Under the pieces are notes generated by a model, which was not told the DNA's origin, made no database searches, and was given only the letters and a program-made list of their open reading frames with translations. This document shows, in pieces, positions 7,722 to 21,889 of a stretch of DNA of 64,000 nt. Numbering within the stretch: the stretch's first letter is position 1; the number at the start of each line of letters is the position of its first letter. The stretch is from Streptomonospora nanhaiensis (GTDB lineage: Bacteria; Actinomycetota; Actinomycetes; Streptosporangiales; Streptosporangiaceae). The position numbers were made by a program, and so were the translations under genes. The stretch spans positions 6,324,001-6,388,000 of the forward strand of contig NZ_CP113264.1 of NCBI RefSeq assembly GCF_026642255.1, read 5' to 3'.

Positions 7722-8999
7722 GTGAAGATCGCCATGATCGCCGAACACGCCAACCCCCTTCCCGCCCACCGGGGGGAGCCCGCCTGCCCCGCGAGCCTGC
7801 ACGTCTGCGCGCTCTCCCGGCAGCTGGCCAAACTCGGTCACAAGGTGACGGTCTACGCCCGTCGCAGCGACCCCGAGCAGCCGGAGGGGCGCACCCGGAT
7901 GGCGCGCGGCGTCTCCGTCACCTACCTCGACGCCGGCCCCGCCAGCCCGCTTCCCGCCGATGAGCACGCCGAGCACACCGGCGCCTTCGGCACCGCCCTG
8001 GCCGCGGTCCTGGACGAGGACGCGCCCGACGTCCTGCACGCCATCGGCTGGACCAGCGGTCTCGCGGCGCTGCACGCCCAGGCGCACAGCGAGAGCGACC
8101 AGAGCGGGACCCCCATCGTCCAGACCTTCCACTCCCTCAACGCCAGCGAACAGCGCTCCGGGCTGTCCCACCACCCCGAACGCGCCCGCATGGAGACGAT
8201 CCTCGCCTCCCGCGCCGACCACGTCCTGGTCAACTCCACCGACCAGCAGGGCGAGCTGGCGCGCCTGGGCGTGCCCCGGCACCACGTGAGCGTCGTGCCC
8301 TTCGGCGTGGACCCCGACCACTTCAGCATGGAGGGCGGGACCTCGGCCGAGCACTGGACCTCCCGGCGCGAGGAGCGCGCGCGACTGGTGTCGGTCACCT
8401 CCCTGACGGAGGCCGGCGGCGCCGACCGCCTCGTCGAGTCCATGACCCGCCTGCCCGAGGCGGAGCTGCTCATCGTCTCCACCGCCGAGGACCTCGACGT
8501 CGCCCTCGACGAGAACGCCCGCCGGGTGGAGCTCCTGGCCAAGGAGGCCGGCGTCGACGACCGCGTCCACCTCGTCGGACCGGTCGAGCGCAAGGAGCTG
8601 CCGCGCCTGCTGCGCTCGGCCGACGTGTACGTGTCCGCCGCCTCCTACGACCCCTACGGCGGTGCCGTCCTGGAGGCCATGGCCTGCGGCCTGCCCGTCG
8701 TGGCCACCGCGACCGGCGCGACCCCCGGCGCGGTCCTGCACCGCACCAGCGGCGTGCTGATGCGGTTCGGCCGGCCGGACGAGGTCGCGCGCTCCGTGCG
8801 CGCCGTGCTCAGCACCCCGACCATGAGCACCGCCTACGGGATCGCCGCCGTGGACCGTGCCCGCTCGCGGTTCACGTGGCAGCGGATCGCCGTGGAGACC
8901 GAGATCGCCTACGACCGGTCGCGCCCGCAGCAGGCGGAGGACGAGGGCGCCGACGGGAGCGAGACGGACGGCCTCCTGCTGTCCGGGGCCACCCGCTGA
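7722..8999 (+). CDS. GT4-family glycosyltransferase
   Basis: A 425-residue GT-B fold glycosyltransferase. The N-terminal half has the acceptor-side pattern KIAMIAEHANPLP and SLHVCALSRQLAKLGHKVTVYARR; the C-terminal half carries the GT4 signature SYDPYGGAVLEAMACGLPVVATATG (two halves around 305-330) that binds the nucleotide sugar. No signal peptide or membrane helix is visible, so it is cytosolic or peripheral. GTG 7722 follows AAGGAG. Substrates cannot be read from sequence. It is followed 86 bases later by an RsbA-like gene, so it may be cotranscribed with signalling genes by chance rather than function. Confidence 0.85.
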   Translation: MKIAMIAEHANPLPAHRGEPACPASLHVCALSRQLAKLGHKVTVYARRSDPEQPEGRTRMARGVSVTYLDAGPASPLPADEHAEHTGAFGTALAAVLDEDAPDVLHAIGWTSGLAALHAQAHSESDQSGTPIVQTFHSLNASEQRSGLSHHPERARMETILASRADHVLVNSTDQQGELARLGVPRHHVSVVPFGVDPDHFSMEGGTSAEHWTSRREERARLVSVTSLTEAGGADRLVESMTRLPEAELLIVSTAEDLDVALDENARRVELLAKEAGVDDRVHLVGPVERKELPRLLRSADVYVSAASYDPYGGAVLEAMACGLPVVATATGATPGAVLHRTSGVLMRFGRPDEVARSVRAVLSTPTMSTAYGIAAVDRARSRFTWQRIAVETEIAYDRSRPQQAEDEGADGSETDGLLLSGATR

Positions 9000-9085
9000 T
9001 CCGTGTGTTCCCCCGTCCCCCCGTGTCCGTGTCCCGAGCCCGGCGGAGCCCCCTCCGGGCGGCCGGGGCGCGGAGCCGTGCGCCG

Positions 9086-10018
9086 ATGACCTTCGAGCAC
9101 CAGGGACTCCTCTTCGAGAGCGAGGGGCGGTTCCACGACACGGCCCTGGAGCGGCTGCGGTCCGCGCTGGGCGGCGGCGCCCACGCGGCGCTCGCCGTCT
9201 CCGGGGCCCGCGCCGCCGCCCTCGTCGGGTCCCTGTCCCCCGCGGAGGGCGCGCGCGTCCACGTGCTCGACAGGGACGGGCTCTACGAGGCCCCTGGGCG
9301 CACCCTGGCGGCCCTGCACCGCCTGACCCTCACCCACGAACCCGTGGCGCTGGTGGCGGAGCCACCGCCCCCCTCCGGTTCGGGGACCGAGACGCGCGAG
9401 TGGCTGCGCCTGGAGTCGGTCCTGTGCACGGCGCTGGCGCCCCTGGGCCTGCGCCTGCTGTGCGCCTACGACGGGCGGGTGCTCGGCCCGAGGGCCCGCG
9501 CGGCGGTGCGCGCCACCCACCCGGCGCTGGTGGGCCCGGGCGGGCCCGGTCCCAACCCCGGCTACCTGGGCACGGCGGCGTTCGGCGCCCTGCCGGCCGT
9601 ACCGGACCCCCTGCCGGTCGGCGGGCCCGTCCACCGGCTGGAGATCGGGATGTCGCTCCCCCGGCTGCGCCGTGAGCTGACCGCGCTCTGCGAGTCCCTG
9701 GGCCTGGCCCGGCACCGGGCCGACAGCCTCGTCGTGGCCGTGAACGAGCTGGCCGCGAACGTGCTGGAGCACGGGGCGGGCAAGGGCTCCGTCAGCCTCT
9801 GGCGGGGCCCCGACCGGTGGGTGTGCGACGTGTTCGACGAGCACGGGGGCCTCACCGACCCGTTGGCGGGCTACCGTCCCGCCGACAGCATGCGCCCGCG
9901 CGGGTACGGGCTGTGGATCACCCGCCAGAGCTGCGACTTCCTGGAGATCAGCGGGGACGGCGGGGGGTCGACGGTACGGCTGCACTTCGTGGACGGGCTC
10001 GGGGGGCTCAGCCCCTGA
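9086..10018 (+). CDS. RsbA-like anti-sigma regulator: MEDS domain plus HATPase
   Basis: A 310-residue protein. Residues 1-170 look like a MEDS (DcmR sensory) domain: FEHQGLLFESEGRFHDTALE, a parallel alpha/beta fold, and LLCAYDGR. The C-terminal 120 residues are an RsbW-like ATPase with the N-box VAVNELAANVLEHGAGKG and a late G-box region (RPRGYGLWITRQSCDFLEI). Such proteins switch sigma factors through STAS antagonists. Start ATG 9086 has a weak GGAG 10 bases upstream. Its stop overlaps by 11 bases the end of the convergent STAS gene, which is a plausible partner. No sigma factor gene is in the window. Confidence 0.8.
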   Translation: MTFEHQGLLFESEGRFHDTALERLRSALGGGAHAALAVSGARAAALVGSLSPAEGARVHVLDRDGLYEAPGRTLAALHRLTLTHEPVALVAEPPPPSGSGTETREWLRLESVLCTALAPLGLRLLCAYDGRVLGPRARAAVRATHPALVGPGGPGPNPGYLGTAAFGALPAVPDPLPVGGPVHRLEIGMSLPRLRRELTALCESLGLARHRADSLVVAVNELAANVLEHGAGKGSVSLWRGPDRWVCDVFDEHGGLTDPLAGYRPADSMRPRGYGLWITRQSCDFLEISGDGGGSTVRLHFVDGLGGLSP

Positions 10019-10355
10019 GCGAGTCGACCGCCTCGTCGGTGCTCGGCACGATCGGGATGACCTGGTCGATGCCGGCTATCACGAACAGACGGTTGACCTG
10101 CTGCTGCGGCTCGGCGACCACGAACCCCACGTCCATGTCCCGGCCGCGCCGGAAGGCCGCGACGAGCACCCCGATGCAGCGGGAGTCGCAGAAGCCGACC
10201 TTGGCGAGGTCCACCACCACGCCCCGCGGCCGGTCGGCGGCCAGGACCTCCTCCAGGACGTCGGCCAGGCCGGGAGAGGTCACCGCGTCCATCTCCCCCA
10301 CGGGGGTGACGACGACGACGTCATGCTCGCGACGGATCGAGATGTCTGACGTCAC
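10008..10355 (-). CDS. STAS-domain anti-sigma factor antagonist (RsbV/SpoIIAA-like)
   Basis: A 115-residue single STAS domain. It begins with a beta strand (HDVVVVTPVGEMDAVTSPGL) and has the phosphorylation loop LAKVGFCDSRCIGVLV, where the Ser after Asp is the expected kinase target. Proteins of this kind release sigma factors from RsbW-type kinases when unphosphorylated. ATG 10355 follows AAGGAGAAGC. It is convergent with the RsbA-like gene (11-bp overlap of 3' ends) and follows the GAF-ANTAR gene on the same strand by 52 bases. Confidence 0.9.
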   Translation of the reverse strand: MTSDISIRREHDVVVVTPVGEMDAVTSPGLADVLEEVLAADRPRGVVVDLAKVGFCDSRCIGVLVAAFRRGRDMDVGFVVAEPQQQVNRLFVIAGIDQVIPIVPSTDEAVDSLRG

Positions 10356-10407
10356 GGTCGCTTCTCCTTGTCGCTGCGGGTCGGAGCCTCATCATGGCGG
10401 TTTTCGA

Positions 10408-11163
10408 TCACGCTCGGGACTCGTCACCCGCCGTGTTCTCCATGACCAGGTCCCTGGCCACGTCCACGACCCGCTTGCGGTTGCGCTGGGCGACCTCCCG
10501 CAGCGCGGTGAAGGCCGTGTCCGCGTCGCAGCCGCGCGCGTGCATGATGATGCCCTTGGCCTGGTCGATGTAGGTGCGCGCGGACATCGCCCGGCGCATG
10601 TGCGCGGTCTCGCGCGCCACGTCGGCCTGGCGCCCCACCGTGTGCAGGGCCGCCGCCGCGTGCTCCGCCAGCAGTGCGGTGAGCGGTGCGACGACCTGCT
10701 CGTCGAAGGCGTCGGCGCGGCCGGAGTGCACCCCGAACGTGACCACGCGGTCGTCGTCGGCGCCGTCGCCGGACAGGAGGCTGGGCAGGGTGATGGAGGA
10801 GCGGTCGCCGCACTGGACGGCCATGGCGGTGTAGCTCGGCCACCGGTGGGGTTCGCGGAGCACGTCGGCGACCCCGACCCGGGCCATCTCCCGCACGGCC
10901 TCCACCGTCGGTCCCTGGTCGGTCGTGTACTGGTGCTCGAAGGCGGCGGAGAGATCGGCGTGGGAGGCGCCGTAGTCGGTCACCACGTGGCGGACCGTCC
11001 CGTCGGCCCCCTCGACCTCGCGCCACAGCACGACGAGGGCGGCCGAGCAGCCGGGGACCCCGAAGGCGGCGGCCCTGCTCATCTGGTCGAGGGCGCGTTC
11101 GAGGGTGGTGTTCTCCGCCTGTCCCAGCGCACCGATGTCGCGGGCCAGGCGTTCGATCCACAC
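10408..11163 (-). CDS. GAF and ANTAR domain antitermination regulator
   Basis: A 251-residue protein. Residues about 10-180 form a GAF sensor (SAALVVLWREVEGADGT, YTTDQGPTVEAVREM, RSSITLPSLLSGDG). The C-terminal 60 residues are an ANTAR RNA-binding domain (RTYIDQAKGIIMHARGCDADTAF, split in two, then LREVAQRNRKRVVDVARDLV). ANTAR proteins bind paired hexaloop hairpins in nascent RNA and prevent termination. The ATG at 11163 follows GGAGGCCC. It heads a probable operon with the STAS gene and is divergent from the PAS-GAF gene. Confidence 0.9.
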   Translation of the reverse strand: MWIERLARDIGALGQAENTTLERALDQMSRAAAFGVPGCSAALVVLWREVEGADGTVRHVVTDYGASHADLSAAFEHQYTTDQGPTVEAVREMARVGVADVLREPHRWPSYTAMAVQCGDRSSITLPSLLSGDGADDDRVVTFGVHSGRADAFDEQVVAPLTALLAEHAAAALHTVGRQADVARETAHMRRAMSARTYIDQAKGIIMHARGCDADTAFTALREVAQRNRKRVVDVARDLVMENTAGDESRA

Positions 11164-11266
11164 GGCGGGGCCTCCTTCCGCGTCCGGGGCTCACCCGCTA
11201 ACCGTAACCTTGGGGATCACGGACCCGGACATCCGGGAGAGACCAGCCACGACGGGAGCCCTGAGC

Positions 11267-12433
11267 GTGTCGGAGAACCTCGCCGGGTTGCAACGCGAGA
11301 CCACTGCTCTCAGTGAGAGAACAGCCGCCCTCCGCAACACGCACACGATGTACCCGGACGACGCCGAGGGCACCGCCGAGGCGGCCCTCGCGGAGCTGGA
11401 GTACGCGGAACGCCTGCTCAACGACGCGGGGGCGCAGCTGGCCCGCGCCCACAGCCAGCCCGGGCCGCGCCGCCAGAACGACGACGACCGCAACCTGCTC
11501 CGGGCGGTGTTCACCGAGCTCAGCGTCCCGGTGGTGCTGCTGGACCACGAGGGGTACATCAGACGGATCAACAACGCGGGGGCCGCCCAGCTGGGCAGCG
11601 CACCGGGCTACCTCACCGGGAAGACCTTCGCCCACTTCGTGGACCTGCGCAAAAGGGCGGCGATGCAGTCCTGGCTCGCGGCCGTGCTGCGCGGCGGCGG
11701 GCCGGCCTCGCTGGAGTCGCGGCTGGCGCAGCGCGGGTGGGCGGAGGACGTCCACCTCACCCTCACCCGCCTGGAGCTGCCCACGGAGCCGAACCCGCTG
11801 GTGCTGGTGGCGATGTCGCCGCCGATGAACGGCGCCGAGGAGGAGGCCCCGTCCCCGCTCGAACCGGAGGTGGAGGACCAGGTGGTGGTCCTCGCCGCCC
11901 GTCGGCTGGACGTCCTGACGAGGATGACGCGGCTGCTGCTGCGGTCCGCGGGGCCCGGCGGGGCGGGGGAGCCGCTCGCCCTCGCGGACGCCGCCGAACT
12001 GCTCGCCGACTCCTACGCGGACTGGGTGGTCGTGGACGTGTGCGACCTGCCCACCGACCCCGGGGTCGCCCGGCGCGCCGTGGTCGCCGGCCCTCCCGAC
12101 GCGGCGCCCGGTGTGCGGGAGGAGGTCGCGGCCGTGTCGCCCGGGGGGTCCGAGATCCCCGGCGAGGTGCTCGGCCGGGGCCAGTCCCTGCTGTTCCCCC
12201 TCATCGAGGACGAGTCGGTGCTGGGCGCCGCCGGGTCGGGCGCTCCCCTGCTCGCGGTGCTCGGGGCCGGGTCGCTCCTCTCCGTCCCGCTCCGGGGGAG
12301 CCGGGGCGTGCGCGGCGCGCTCACCCTGATCCGCCGCAGCAACCGCAGCAGCTTCCGCCTCGCCGACCTGGGGCTCATCGAGGAGATCGGCGAGCACATC
12401 GGACTCGCGCTCCCTCCCCGTCCCGTCCCCTGA
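11267..12433 (+). CDS. PAS and GAF domain sensor protein
   Basis: A 388-residue cytosolic protein with no kinase or phosphatase domain. The N-terminus is helical (ENLAGLQRETTALSERTAAL), likely coiled coil. A PAS domain spans about 70-185 (FTELSVPVVLLDHEGYIRRI, GYLTGKTFAHFVD). The C-terminal part (about 210-385) is GAF-like, ending SLLSVPLRGSRGVRGALTLI and LGLIEEIGEHIGLAL. GTG 11267 follows GGGAG. It resembles the sensory half of PAS-GAF-PP2C stress regulators and may act as a stand-alone sensor for the nearby partner-switch genes; that is inference. Confidence 0.75.
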   Translation: MSENLAGLQRETTALSERTAALRNTHTMYPDDAEGTAEAALAELEYAERLLNDAGAQLARAHSQPGPRRQNDDDRNLLRAVFTELSVPVVLLDHEGYIRRINNAGAAQLGSAPGYLTGKTFAHFVDLRKRAAMQSWLAAVLRGGGPASLESRLAQRGWAEDVHLTLTRLELPTEPNPLVLVAMSPPMNGAEEEAPSPLEPEVEDQVVVLAARRLDVLTRMTRLLLRSAGPGGAGEPLALADAAELLADSYADWVVVDVCDLPTDPGVARRAVVAGPPDAAPGVREEVAAVSPGGSEIPGEVLGRGQSLLFPLIEDESVLGAAGSGAPLLAVLGAGSLLSVPLRGSRGVRGALTLIRRSNRSSFRLADLGLIEEIGEHIGLALPPRPVP

Positions 12434-12440
12434 TCCCGCT

Positions 12441-12532
12441 CCCCCGCCCCAGGGGGTTGCGAGTGAGAACACGACCCCACCCCAGGGGGTGTGCGTCAGA
12501 ACGCACCCCCGCCCCAGGGGGTTGCGAGTGAG
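12441..12532. repeat. Three tandem ~33-bp units after PAS-GAF gene
   Basis: The unit CCCCGCCCCAGGGGGTTGCG plus GAGTGAG occurs at about 12441-12467 and identically at 12506-12532. A diverged middle copy (CCCCACCCCAGGGGGTGTGC) lies at about 12475-12499. Each unit contains a CCCC/GGGG inverted repeat, so each can form a small hairpin. Confidence 0.8.
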
Positions 12533-12602
12533 GGCGCCGCCGGGGTGCTGCAGGACGAGTCAAGCCGCGAGCGAGGAACGAGCGGCAGGCGCAGACGAGG
12601 AC

Positions 12603-12738
12603 GAAGCACACCGGCCTCAAGGCGCCCGAACCCCGGGGCAAAGCGAAGCGGAGCCCCAGGGCAAACACAGGAAGCACACCGGCCTCAAGGCGCCCGAACC
12701 CCGGGGCAAAGCGAAGCGGAGCCCCAGGGCAAACACAG
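12603..12738. repeat. Perfect 68-bp direct tandem repeat abutting osaB stop
   Basis: Copies at 12603-12670 and 12671-12738 appear identical. Each holds CCCCGGGG and GGGGC...GCCCC inverted segments, so the pair may also act as a terminator for osaB on the minus strand. The second copy ends directly at the osaB stop codon (12739). Confidence 0.85.
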
Positions 12739-13377
12739 CTACTCGGGGCCGTGCAGGGTGTCCACCAGTGTGGACAGCTGCGACACCGACCGGTCCATCC
12801 GGCGCACGCCGTTGACGAGGGGCTGGTCCACGTCCTGGTAGTTGGTGACGATGTGCTCGCGCAGTTCGGCGAGGTCGGACTGCACCTGCCGTGAGCGCAG
12901 CGCCAGCTGCTCGGCCAGGATCTTGCCCGGCTCCCCGGTCTCCTGGCCGAGGTCGCGCTGGAGGGCGCGGGCCTGCTCGCGCATCTGCGCCTTGAGCTGG
13001 TGCAGCTCCACGAACACCTCGACCTTGGAGCGCAGCACCCACGGGTCGAAGGGCTTGAGCAGGAAGTCGACCGCGCGCGACGCGTAGCCGCGGAAGACCT
13101 GGTGCCGGTCGATCTCCTGTGCCGTCAGGAAGATGATCGGCACGTCCTTGGTCTTCTCGCGCTGCTTGATGTGGGCGGCGGTCTCGAACCCGTCCATCCC
13201 CGGCATGACCACGTCGAGCAGGATGACCGCGAAGTCGGTGCCCAGGAGGTGCTTGAGCGCCTCCTCCCCGGAGTTCGCACGGACCAGGTTCTGGTCGAGG
13301 GACGTGAGGGCGGCCTCCAGCGCGATCAGGTTCTCGTCGCGGTCGTCGACGAGAAGGATGTTGGCCTTCTGGGTCAC
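12739..13377 (-). CDS. osaB: OsaB-like response regulator without DNA-binding domain
   Basis: A 212-residue protein. Residues 1-125 form a receiver (ANILLVDDRDENLIALEAAL, phospho-Asp in VILLDVVMPGMDGFE, Lys in DFLLKPFDP). The remaining 85 residues are charged and helical (LHQLKAQMREQARALQRDL), likely coiled coil, with no DNA-binding motif. This is the architecture of Streptomyces OsaB, needed for adaptation to osmotic stress. It lies 6 bases after osaA on the same strand, with divergent osaC beyond, the arrangement expected for the osa locus. Assignment is by architecture and synteny. Confidence 0.85.
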   Translation of the reverse strand: MTQKANILLVDDRDENLIALEAALTSLDQNLVRANSGEEALKHLLGTDFAVILLDVVMPGMDGFETAAHIKQREKTKDVPIIFLTAQEIDRHQVFRGYASRAVDFLLKPFDPWVLRSKVEVFVELHQLKAQMREQARALQRDLGQETGEPGKILAEQLALRSRQVQSDLAELREHIVTNYQDVDQPLVNGVRRMDRSVSQLSTLVDTLHGPE

Positions 13378-13383
13378 TTCGGG

Positions 13384-18420
<5,037 letters not shown>

Positions 18421-18803
18421 CGAACCCCCTCCTCAACCTGCCTCGTCACCGCTGTGTCCGGGGGTCCGCGGTGTGGCCCGCGTACCCTTGGTGACACCCC
18501 GTCACGCTACCCGCGCGAAGTACCACCCGAAAGAAGCGGATGTGTCGACTTACACTAACCGGCCGGGGTGGGCGGCACGGGCGGGTTCTCCATGTTGGGT
18601 TCCTGCGCCCGCCTCCCCGAGCCGGTCAGCGCGCCGTCCCCCGTGCCCCGGGGGACGTGGTGGTATCACGGGGAGCGGTACCGCGCGACCCCCGGTCCGG
18701 AGGTTTCCGGGCGATACCCCGGGATCCGAGGGCGGGCGCACGCGTATCGTGTCAGTGACCACCACCCCCTCGCCCGTATCCAGCGACGAAGGACACCGAC
18801 GGC
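18421..18803. other. Divergent osaA/osaC promoter region
   Basis: About 380 bases with no gene. It must hold promoters for both osaA (minus) and osaC (plus). A short AT-richer stretch lies at 18535-18560. I could not assign -10/-35 boxes or a clear sigma-B-type pair with confidence. Confidence 0.5.
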
Positions 18804-20990
18804 TTGCCAGCACACGACGCGTTGAAGGTCGCTCGACGAGAGTTCCCTCCTGCCCCGGAGACCGCGGCCGCTGCCCGTGAGTTCGTTCACGACACCCTCC
18901 TCTCCTGGGGCGTCCCCGATCCGTTCGACGACGTGATCCTGCTGGTCAGCGAGCTGGTGACCAATGCCGTCATCCACGCGAGGTCGAGCCTGGACGTGAC
19001 CGTGCGCCGGGCCGAGGGCGCGACCGAGGTGATGGTCACCGACTCCGCGCCCGAGCGCGCCGTGCCCCAGGCCGGTCCGCTGGCCGTGGACACCTCGCCG
19101 TCCAGGGACGACGAGCGCAGCGGCGGGCTGGGGCTGGCCCTGGCGTCCGCGATCGCGTCCAGCTGGGGCGTGAGCTACGGGCGCAACGACAAGGCGGTGT
19201 GGTTCCGGATCGAGGACGCCCCCGGCGAGCACCCCTCGCTGGAGTCGCCCCAGGTGCGGCGCGGTCCGGCCCGTCAGGTGCGCCCCGCGCCGTGGTCGGC
19301 GCTGGACGCCGCCCTCGGCTCGCGGCTGACCCTGCCGCAGCTGCTGGAGCGCACCGTGGAGTACGCGGCGACCGCCCTGGGCGGCGATGCCGCCTACATC
19401 ACGCTGGCGACCTCCGACGAGACCATGTGGGAGGTGCGCGCCGCCGTCGGGCTGACCCCGGGCGGGGCGCCGTGGCGGCCGCTGCGCGTGCGCACCGAGG
19501 AGACCTTCCCGTCCGCCGCGCCCGAGCCCGGCGCGGTGATCAACGACGACCTGATGATCGCCCGCACCGGGCGCGGCCGCCTGTCGCGGGCGGGGATGCG
19601 CTCGCTGGTGACGGCGCCGCTGATCGTGGACGGCCGGGTGGCCGGCCTGCTCGGGGTCGCCTCCAGGCGGGCCAGGCACTTCGGTCCGTCCGCCGCCAGG
19701 AAGCTCCAGGAGGGCGCGGACCTCATCGCGCTTCCGGTGGAGCGCTCGCGCCTGGCCGAGGTCGAGCTCAACCGGCGCGCGTCGCTGAGCTTCCTGGCCG
19801 AGGCCAGCGACCTGCTCGCGGGCACGCTGGACGAGCGGATGACGGGCGCGCTCGCCGCCCAGCTGATCACCTCCCGACTGGGCCGGTGGTGCTCCATCCA
19901 CACCATCAACGAGTTGGGCAGCTCCCAGCTCACCCACGTGGTGCACGGGGACGAGAACTACAACGACGTCCTGCGCGCCCTGCTGACCGGGCTGCCGCCG
20001 CGGGAGCAGCGCGAGCCGCAGCCCCTGTGGTCGCCCGCCGAGCTCGCCGAGGAGGGGCTCGACGAGCAGCTGGTCCGCGAGCTGGCCAGCGGTCCCGCGA
20101 TCAGCATCCCGCTGGTGGCGCACGGCCGCGCGCTCGGCCGGATGACGATCGGCAAGAACGAGGCGGACGACTTCACCCGCGAGGAGGTCGACGTCGCGGA
20201 CGACCTCAGCCGCCGCGTGGCCTCCGCCATGGAGAACGCCCGCCTGCACGAGAAGCAGGCGGCGATGAGCAGCGCCCTCCAGCGCAGCCTCCTTCCCGCG
20301 AAGGAGAAGGAGCCGGTGATCCCGAGCGTGGACCACGCGGTGTTCTACCGCCCCGCGGACGAGAAGAACCAGGTCGGCGGCGACTTCTACGACGTGTTCG
20401 CCGCGAGCGGCCGCTGGTGCTTCGCCATCGGCGACGTGTGCGGGACCGGACCGGAGGCCGCGGCGGTGACCGGCCTGGCCCGGCACACCCTGCGTGCCCT
20501 GGCCAAGGAGGGGTTCACCCCGTCGCACATCATGCAGCGGCTGAACATGGCGATCCTGGACGAGAACACCTCCACCCGCTTCCTCACCATGCTCTACGGG
20601 GAGATGACCCCGGCCACCGACGAGGGCGGAGGGATGCGCGTACGGATGGTGTCCGCGGGCCATCCCCTCCCGATGCGGCTCAACCAGAAGGGCGAGGTCG
20701 AGAACTTCGGGATGTCGCAGCCCCTCCTGGGGGCGTTCGAGGACGTGGGCTTCACCACGGAGAGCGTCGACATCCGTCCCGGCGAGGTGGTCCTCGCGGT
20801 GACCGACGGCGTCACCGAGCGGCGCAGCAACACGGACATGCTCGGCGACGAGGGTCTGCTGGAGATCTTCTCCGGGTGCTCCGGCCTGACCGCGCAGGCG
20901 GTCATCAGCCGGATCGACCGCGAGCTGGAGGAGTACGCGCCGGGCGGCCACACGGACGACACGGCCATGCTGGTGCTGCGCTTCCTGTGA
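18804..20990 (+). CDS. osaC: OsaC-like multidomain regulator: RsbW-type ATPase, GAF domains, PP2C phosphatase
   Basis: A 728-residue cytosolic protein. An RsbW-like ATPase spans about 10-135 ([36 protein letters not shown]). Two GAF-like regions span about 170-310 and 330-480. A SpoIIE/RsbU-type PP2C fills the C-terminus ([56 protein letters not shown]). This matches OsaC, which in Streptomyces coelicolor modulates SigB after osmotic shock. The start is the TTG at 18804 with GAAGGA upstream. It is divergent from osaA. Its kinase and phosphatase domains together could both lock and release STAS antagonists such as the one at 10008-10355. Confidence 0.88.
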   Translation: MPAHDALKVARREFPPAPETAAAAREFVHDTLLSWGVPDPFDDVILLVSELVTNAVIHARSSLDVTVRRAEGATEVMVTDSAPERAVPQAGPLAVDTSPSRDDERSGGLGLALASAIASSWGVSYGRNDKAVWFRIEDAPGEHPSLESPQVRRGPARQVRPAPWSALDAALGSRLTLPQLLERTVEYAATALGGDAAYITLATSDETMWEVRAAVGLTPGGAPWRPLRVRTEETFPSAAPEPGAVINDDLMIARTGRGRLSRAGMRSLVTAPLIVDGRVAGLLGVASRRARHFGPSAARKLQEGADLIALPVERSRLAEVELNRRASLSFLAEASDLLAGTLDERMTGALAAQLITSRLGRWCSIHTINELGSSQLTHVVHGDENYNDVLRALLTGLPPREQREPQPLWSPAELAEEGLDEQLVRELASGPAISIPLVAHGRALGRMTIGKNEADDFTREEVDVADDLSRRVASAMENARLHEKQAAMSSALQRSLLPAKEKEPVIPSVDHAVFYRPADEKNQVGGDFYDVFAASGRWCFAIGDVCGTGPEAAAVTGLARHTLRALAKEGFTPSHIMQRLNMAILDENTSTRFLTMLYGEMTPATDEGGGMRVRMVSAGHPLPMRLNQKGEVENFGMSQPLLGAFEDVGFTTESVDIRPGEVVLAVTDGVTERRSNTDMLGDEGLLEIFSGCSGLTAQAVISRIDRELEEYAPGGHTDDTAMLVLRFL

Positions 20991-21014
20991 CGGGGACCGG
21001 GCTCCCCGTCACAG
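20985..21014. terminator. Bidirectional terminator spanning both stop codons of convergent genes
   Basis: A perfect 12-bp stem (20985-20996 with 21003-21014) with a 6-base loop includes the osaC stop codon and the stop codon of the response regulator gene on the other strand. Confidence 0.8.
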
Positions 21015-21614
21015 CCAGCCCATGTCCTGCGCCGTGCGGATGGCCGACATGCGGTTGTCCGCACCGGTCTTGCCGATGGCGTTGGAGAGGTAGTTGCGGA
21101 CCGTCCCCTCGGTCAGGTGCAGGGCGGCGGCGATCCTGGCGACGGTGGCCCCGTCGGACGCGGCACGGAGCACCTCGGCCTCGCGGTCGGTCAGGGGGCT
21201 CTCCCCTCCGACCATCGCGGCGGCCGCGAGGTCGGTGTCGATGTAGCGCCCTCCCCCGTGCACCCGCCGGATGGCGCCCGCGAGCTGGTCGACCGGGGCG
21301 TCCTTGGCGAGGAACCCGCGCGCCCCCGAGGCGAGGGCCCGGCGCAGGTAGCCGGGGCGGCCGAAGCTGGTGAGGATGACGACGCCGCAGCCGGGCGCGC
21401 TCTGCTTGAGCTGTGCGGCCACCTCGAGGCCGGTGCCGCCGGGCATCTCGATGTCCAGGACGGCGATGGAGGCGCCGTGTCCGAGGACCGCGTCGACCAC
21501 CTGGTCGCCGCGGCCCACCTGCGCGACGACCTCCAGGTCCTCCTCCAGACCGAGGAGGGCCGCGATGGCCCCTCGGACGAGGTGTTCGTCATCGGCCAGC
21601 ACGATCTTGATCAA
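21009..21614 (-). CDS. NarL/LuxR-family response regulator (DesR-like), orphan
   Basis: A 201-residue regulator. The receiver (about 1-120) has acidic residues in KIVLADDEHLVRGAIAALL, phospho-Asp in IAVLDIEMPGGTGLE, and Lys in GFLAKDAPVDQL. A LuxR-type HTH follows at about 140-195 (LTDREAEVLRAASDGATVAR, LHLTEGTVRNYLSNAIGKTG). The start is TTG 21614 after AGAAGGG. The overall sequence resembles DesR-type regulators that pair with DesK-like kinases controlling membrane lipids, but no kinase gene lies next to it, so its partner is elsewhere. It converges with osaC. Confidence 0.88.
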   Translation of the reverse strand: MIKIVLADDEHLVRGAIAALLGLEEDLEVVAQVGRGDQVVDAVLGHGASIAVLDIEMPGGTGLEVAAQLKQSAPGCGVVILTSFGRPGYLRRALASGARGFLAKDAPVDQLAGAIRRVHGGGRYIDTDLAAAAMVGGESPLTDREAEVLRAASDGATVARIAAALHLTEGTVRNYLSNAIGKTGADNRMSAIRTAQDMGWL

Positions 21615-21889
21615 GGTCGGCCCTTCTCACGTGTAGCCGGAGCCCCGGCGCGGTATTGTTCCGGACATTGTGGTGCATAAGGTTCTTGCAGGCACGGGAG
21701 CTCCGAGGGCCGCGGGGTCCGGCCCCCGCGGAGGCGGCCCGGGGAGCGCGCGCCCCCGCCGGCCTCCGGTCCGCCGCCCCCCGGCACGGACTCGAAACCC
21801 TGGTATATCGGGCTCTCACCCTGTTCTAACCCATGCGGCGCATGATGGATCCCGTCCACTAGACATCGTCCCGCCAGTCGGAGGATGAG

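Noticed and set aside
18666-20951. A 761-codon minus-strand frame opposite osaC, and a 724-codon plus-strand frame at 19199-21373
   Set aside because: Both are shadows of the osaC coding sequence; osaC has full domain motifs in its own frame.
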